Program-made: the position numbers and the translations under genes
Origin: DASYSL01 sp036003365
Lineage (GTDB): Bacteria > Eisenbacteria > RBG-16-71-46 > DASYSL01
DNA length: 21,010 bases
Direction: 5' to 3'
NCBI GenBank assembly: GCA_036003365.1
Contig: DASYSL010000191.1
Location: 1 to 21,010 of the forward strand
In this document: positions 18,353 to 21,010 of the stretch, one piece after another
How positions within the stretch are numbered: position 1 is the first letter of the stretch
Layout: the number at the start of each line of letters is the position of its first letter
The notes under the pieces: generated by a model
What the model saw: the letters and a program-made list of their open reading frames with translations, nothing else
Databases searched by the model: none
What the model was told of the DNA's origin: nothing

Positions 18353-19633
18353 CTACGCCCCTTGCCGCCCGCAGGGTAGGCCCGGGTCGGGCTGTGCCGC
18401 GTCGTCGCTCTCGATCACGAACGAGAGCAGAGCGTGTGCCTGGCGAAGCGACTCTTCGACGTCGCTGGGTCTTTCGCCGCGCGCGAAGATGAAGCCGAGA
18501 TAGCGCGCGCCCTCGGGGAGCGGCACCAGGCGCTGACCGTTGGGAATGGAGATGATCACATCCTCGATGCCCGGCACGCGGCCGGCCCGCTCCACGCCTT
18601 CCACCGCGCGCAGGACGCCGGGCTGAGGAATGGGAATCATCATCACCCCGGAAGCGCTCGGCTCGCGCTCGATGGTGGTGATGTCCTCGCCGAGAGCGTG
18701 ACGAAGGATCAGGCTCTCGAGCGTCGCGCCGTCCGTGAAACGAAGCGCGCGCGAGCACAGCCCGCCGATCGAACGGGGAGCGATCTCCAGCATCCAGACA
18801 CCGAGCTCGTTGATGCGCATCTCGGCATGGATAGGACCGTGATCGAGCCCCAGTGCCGCCGCCGCTTTTGCCGTCTGCTCGACGATGGCCTCACGCACCG
18901 GCAACGGAAAACGCGACGGCGTGACGTAGATCGTCTCTTCGAAGTACGGGCCTTCGAGTGGATCCGGCTTGTCGAAGAGGGCCAGCGTGCGCAGCTGTCC
19001 GCCCGTGAGGATGCCCTCGAGCGCCACTTCGCTGCCGGGCAGGTACTCTTCCACGAGAATGCCCCGGCGCTCGGACGCGCCCGGCGCTTCGACGCGCGAG
19101 AGCAAGGACGCGATGCGGCGGAACGCCTCGAGGAACGACGCCTCGTCATCGACACGGATCACGCCGCGGCTTGCCGAGAGCGCCAGCGGCTTGAGCACGC
19201 AGGGATAAGTCGCCTGGCGCGCCGCCTCGACCGGGTACGCGTCGATCCCGAGCTCGAAGTAGCGCGGGCCCGGAACCCCCGCCGACGCGAGGCGGTCGCG
19301 GAAGAGCCGCTTGGAGCGCGCGGCGGCCACGGCCTCGGGCGAGGCGTGCCGCAAGCCGAGCACGCGAGCGATGTGCGCGGCCACCAGCACGCCATCGTCA
19401 TCGGCGGCGACCACGGCATCTACGGGATTCTCGTAGGCGAACTCGGTGGCGCGCAGAGCCGAGATCTCGGGAGACGCGAAATCGAGCGTGAGATGCGCCG
19501 AAGGGTTGGCGAAGGCGAGCGCCTGCTCGCGATCGCTGCCGACGACGACCTCGAGCTCGAGGCTCTCGGCCGCCTGCAGGAACGCTTGTGCGCGATACGA
19601 CGTTGTGGTCATGAGGAGCAGCACACGCTTCAC
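18353..19633 (-). CDS. ATP-grasp ligase with L-amino-acid-ligase C2-like tail
   Basis: A 426-aa ATP-grasp enzyme, a class that activates a carboxylate as acyl phosphate and joins it to an amine. An N-terminal pre-ATP-grasp Rossmann part (1-110; VKRVLLLMTTTSYR) precedes the ATP-binding lysine segment PCVLKPLALSASRGVIRV (about 152-169). The EEYLPGSEVALEG strand (about 203-215) comes next, and the metal-binding GVWMLEIAPRSIGG (about 286-299). The last 85 residues (GVMMIPIPQPGVLRAVEG through RYLGFIFARGE) look like the C-terminal subdomain of L-amino-acid ligases. The start is GTG at 19633, with GGGGGAGGA about 8 nt upstream and a GTGA overlap with the lipoprotein stop. The product is probably an amide or dipeptide-like compound, but the substrates are unknown. 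Confidence 0.87.
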   Translation of the reverse strand: MKRVLLLMTTTSYRAQAFLQAAESLELEVVVGSDREQALAFANPSAHLTLDFASPEISALRATEFAYENPVDAVVAADDDGVLVAAHIARVLGLRHASPEAVAAARSKRLFRDRLASAGVPGPRYFELGIDAYPVEAARQATYPCVLKPLALSASRGVIRVDDEASFLEAFRRIASLLSRVEAPGASERRGILVEEYLPGSEVALEGILTGGQLRTLALFDKPDPLEGPYFEETIYVTPSRFPLPVREAIVEQTAKAAAALGLDHGPIHAEMRINELGVWMLEIAPRSIGGLCSRALRFTDGATLESLILRHALGEDITTIEREPSASGVMMIPIPQPGVLRAVEGVERAGRVPGIEDVIISIPNGQRLVPLPEGARYLGFIFARGERPSDVEESLRQAHALLSFVIESDDAAQPDPGLPCGRQGA

Positions 19634-20340
19634 GAACCGAGTCCTCCCCCAGTGTCCTCCCACCGCCACTCTTCGAGCACTTGCTCGACGCGCGGCAGAA
19701 GTCCTTCTCCGTACTCGATTGGATATTCGACGCGGATCACGAACCAGCGCTCGGCATGGCGGCCGAGGGCCGCGACGCCCTGAATGGCATCTTCTCCCTC
19801 GCCGCGCTGCGTCCAGCGCTCGCGCTCCGACCAGGCGAAACGCTTGCCGCTCTCGAGCGGAGTCGCGCGCTCGTCGCCGGGCGCCCACGCCGCCAGCGAC
19901 TCGGCGGCCACGAGCTCGCTCACGCGCGGCGGCAGAAAGCGCGCTTCGACGAACGCGCGCGGCTCGACCTGACCGCCGAACACGGCCCGCGCCACGAAAC
20001 GGTCGCCCGTCTCGACGGGCGCCGAGCGGATCGCCATGTCATCCGGCACGTACGTCGTGAACGGCACGTCGAGTCCGGCGGAGCGTGAGTCGTAGAGTCG
20101 GAAGCGCAGCGTCTGTTCCATCCCTTCGAGTGAAATCGTTTCCATCTTCGTTTGCGGTCGCGCTTCGAGCCGTGGCCCATGCGACGCGCTGTCGACGCGC
20201 GCGGTGTCGGCCATGGAGCGAGACGTTTCCCTGGACTTGCGAGAACAGCCCGCCATCGCTGCGGTGAGGGCGATCAGAGCGAGGCGGCGCCAACGAAGTC
20301 TTCGGAACTTGCGAACCGTCCGAGACCCATTGTCACGCAT
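19630..20340 (-). CDS. Hypothetical lipoprotein
   Basis: A 236-aa protein of no family I recognise. An Arg-rich start (RKFRRLRWRRLALIALTAA) leads into the lipobox Ala-Met-Ala-Gly-Cys at residue about 33, followed by SRKSRETSRS. It is therefore predicted to be lipidated and anchored on the outer side of the inner membrane or in the outer membrane. The mature part is soluble and rich in beta structure (VPFTTYVPDDMAIRSAPVE, RFVARAVFGG, WFVIRVEYPIEYG). It ends in EEWRWEDTGGGLGS. The start is ATG at 20340; no clear Shine-Dalgarno precedes it. In-frame extension further upstream crosses the divergent gene's start and is not credible. It overlaps the ATP-grasp gene as GTGA and heads the operon. Confidence 0.78.
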   Translation of the reverse strand: MRDNGSRTVRKFRRLRWRRLALIALTAAMAGCSRKSRETSRSMADTARVDSASHGPRLEARPQTKMETISLEGMEQTLRFRLYDSRSAGLDVPFTTYVPDDMAIRSAPVETGDRFVARAVFGGQVEPRAFVEARFLPPRVSELVAAESLAAWAPGDERATPLESGKRFAWSERERWTQRGEGEDAIQGVAALGRHAERWFVIRVEYPIEYGEGLLPRVEQVLEEWRWEDTGGGLGS

Positions 20341-20386
20341 GTTAACGTCACGATCACTCAAATCTTCTGGTAACAAAGGAGGTTTC

Positions 20387-20956
20387 ATGTCCGAACCGCG
20401 CCCCTTATTCATCCCTATCGTCCTCGGCACGGTGCGCAAGGGACGACGCACCGAGCCCGCCGCCCTCGCGATTCTCGACCGCGTGCGCGCGCGCCCCGGC
20501 GTGGAGACCGAGCTGATCGACGTGGCGGCGCTTCATCTTGCCACGGACGACGCCGGCGAGGCGATCAAGAACCCATCGTTCGCCGCCAGCATGACACGCG
20601 CCGATGCGGTGATCATCGTGACTCCAGAGTACAATCGCGGCTATCCCGGCATGCTCAAGCATCTGCTCGATTCTTGCCTCAAGGAGTACGTCCACAAAGC
20701 GGCGGGCATCGTCGGCGTGTCGGGCGGACCGTGGGGCGGCACGCGCGTGATCGAAAGCCTGCTCTCGCCTTTGCGCGAGCTGGGACTGGTCACCATCTTC
20801 TGGGACGTGCAATTCACGCACTCGTACAAGACGTTCGCGGAGGGCGCCGCCCTCGATCCGGCGTACGGCCCGCGCATCGACAAGTTCCTTGCCGAGCTGG
20901 AGTGGATGGCCAAGACGCTGCGCTACGGGCGCGAGAACATCGCGCTGGCAAAGTGA
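20387..20956 (+). CDS. NADPH-dependent FMN reductase-like flavoprotein
   Basis: A 189-aa flavodoxin-fold protein of the FMN_red family (SsuE/ArsH/azoreductase relatives), which use NAD(P)H to reduce FMN, quinones, azo dyes or metals. The phosphate-binding loop is LGTVRKGRRTEP (about 13-24). The flavin-contacting segment is TPEYNRGYPGMLKHLLD (about 79-95). A GVSGGPWGGTRVIESL stretch (about 111-126) is typical of the family. ATG at 20387 has a near-perfect AAAGGAGG 4 nt upstream, so strong translation is expected. It is divergent from the lipoprotein operon, with only 46 bp between starts, so the two promoters must overlap. Confidence 0.92.
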   Translation: MSEPRPLFIPIVLGTVRKGRRTEPAALAILDRVRARPGVETELIDVAALHLATDDAGEAIKNPSFAASMTRADAVIIVTPEYNRGYPGMLKHLLDSCLKEYVHKAAGIVGVSGGPWGGTRVIESLLSPLRELGLVTIFWDVQFTHSYKTFAEGAALDPAYGPRIDKFLAELEWMAKTLRYGRENIALAK

Positions 20957-20963
20957 GGAGAGA

Positions 20964-21010
20964 ATGCCGAACCACGAAATCGTGATGTGCCCGGCAGGCC
21001 ACGGCCCGAT
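20964..21010 (+). CDS. Start of an unidentified gene (15 codons visible)
   Basis: An ATG 7 nt after the flavoprotein stop, preceded by GAGGAG with 3 nt spacing, opens a frame reading MPNHEIVMCPAGHGP to the window edge. The position fits a co-transcribed second gene. Too little is present to name it. Confidence 0.5.
   Translation, partial: MPNHEIVMCPAGHGP

Noticed and set aside
16410..18758. A single fused protein of nfuA region plus radical SAM (782 codons)
   Set aside because: The upstream half is the wrong frame of nfuA and is Arg-rich nonsense. nfuA has its own good frame, start and stop, and the radical SAM start at 17720 lies after it.

Overview
The window is about 21 kb of dense, GC-rich bacterial chromosome. 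Four things suggest a free-living bacterium of a poorly cultured lineage: large right-handed beta-helix exoproteins carrying a C-terminal FlgD-type Ig-like domain, a membrane pyrophosphatase, a CoxLSM/xanthine-dehydrogenase-type hydroxylase, and a predicted selenoprotein. Candidatus Eisenbacteria or a relative would fit, but that is inference because no rRNA or marker gene is present. I see no tRNA, rRNA, CRISPR array, insertion sequence or phage gene. No gap between genes exceeds about 255 bp.

Layout: (1) 1-2504, minus strand. An ADP-ribosylglycohydrolase-like gene is followed by a 73-aa unknown, a DinB-like protein and a secreted SnoaL/NTF2-like protein, all overlapping or nearly so. After a 182-bp gap comes the start of a SET-domain methyltransferase that runs off the left edge. 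(2) 2601-5057, minus. hppA, a membrane-bound ion-pumping pyrophosphatase of divergent sequence, ends at a strong hairpin. (3) 5249-9417, minus. Two tandem paralogous secreted beta-helix proteins. (4) 9544-10047, minus. A small exported protein with Met-rich and CxxC segments. (5) 10301-13997, minus. A three-subunit molybdenum hydroxylase operon (large, 2Fe-2S, FAD) coupled by GTGA overlaps, with a terminator-like hairpin after it. (6) 14113-16377, plus. A DUF2339-type polytopic membrane protein, divergent from the hydroxylase; the gap between them holds two adjacent inverted repeats. (7) 16374-20340, minus. A four-gene operon of lipoprotein, ATP-grasp ligase, NfuA-type Fe-S carrier and radical SAM protein. 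(8) 20387-21010, plus. An NADPH-dependent FMN reductase-like gene and the first codons of another gene.

The most notable result is in region 7. The radical SAM reading frame reaches an in-frame TGA directly after a Trp-Tyr-Cys, and the codons after the TGA read Ala-Glu-Pro. The natural C-terminus is therefore Cys-Sec-Ala-Glu-Pro plus eight residues, ending in a TAG. A stem-loop with a GGC loop lies 12 nt after the TGA, as expected for a bacterial SECIS element. The TAG shares a CTAG with the stop codon of the convergent membrane-protein gene. Stopping at the TGA would miss the selenocysteine and the tail. The ATP-grasp ligase (with an L-amino-acid-ligase C2-like tail), the Fe-S carrier and the radical SAM selenoprotein together look like a small undescribed biosynthetic or modification pathway.
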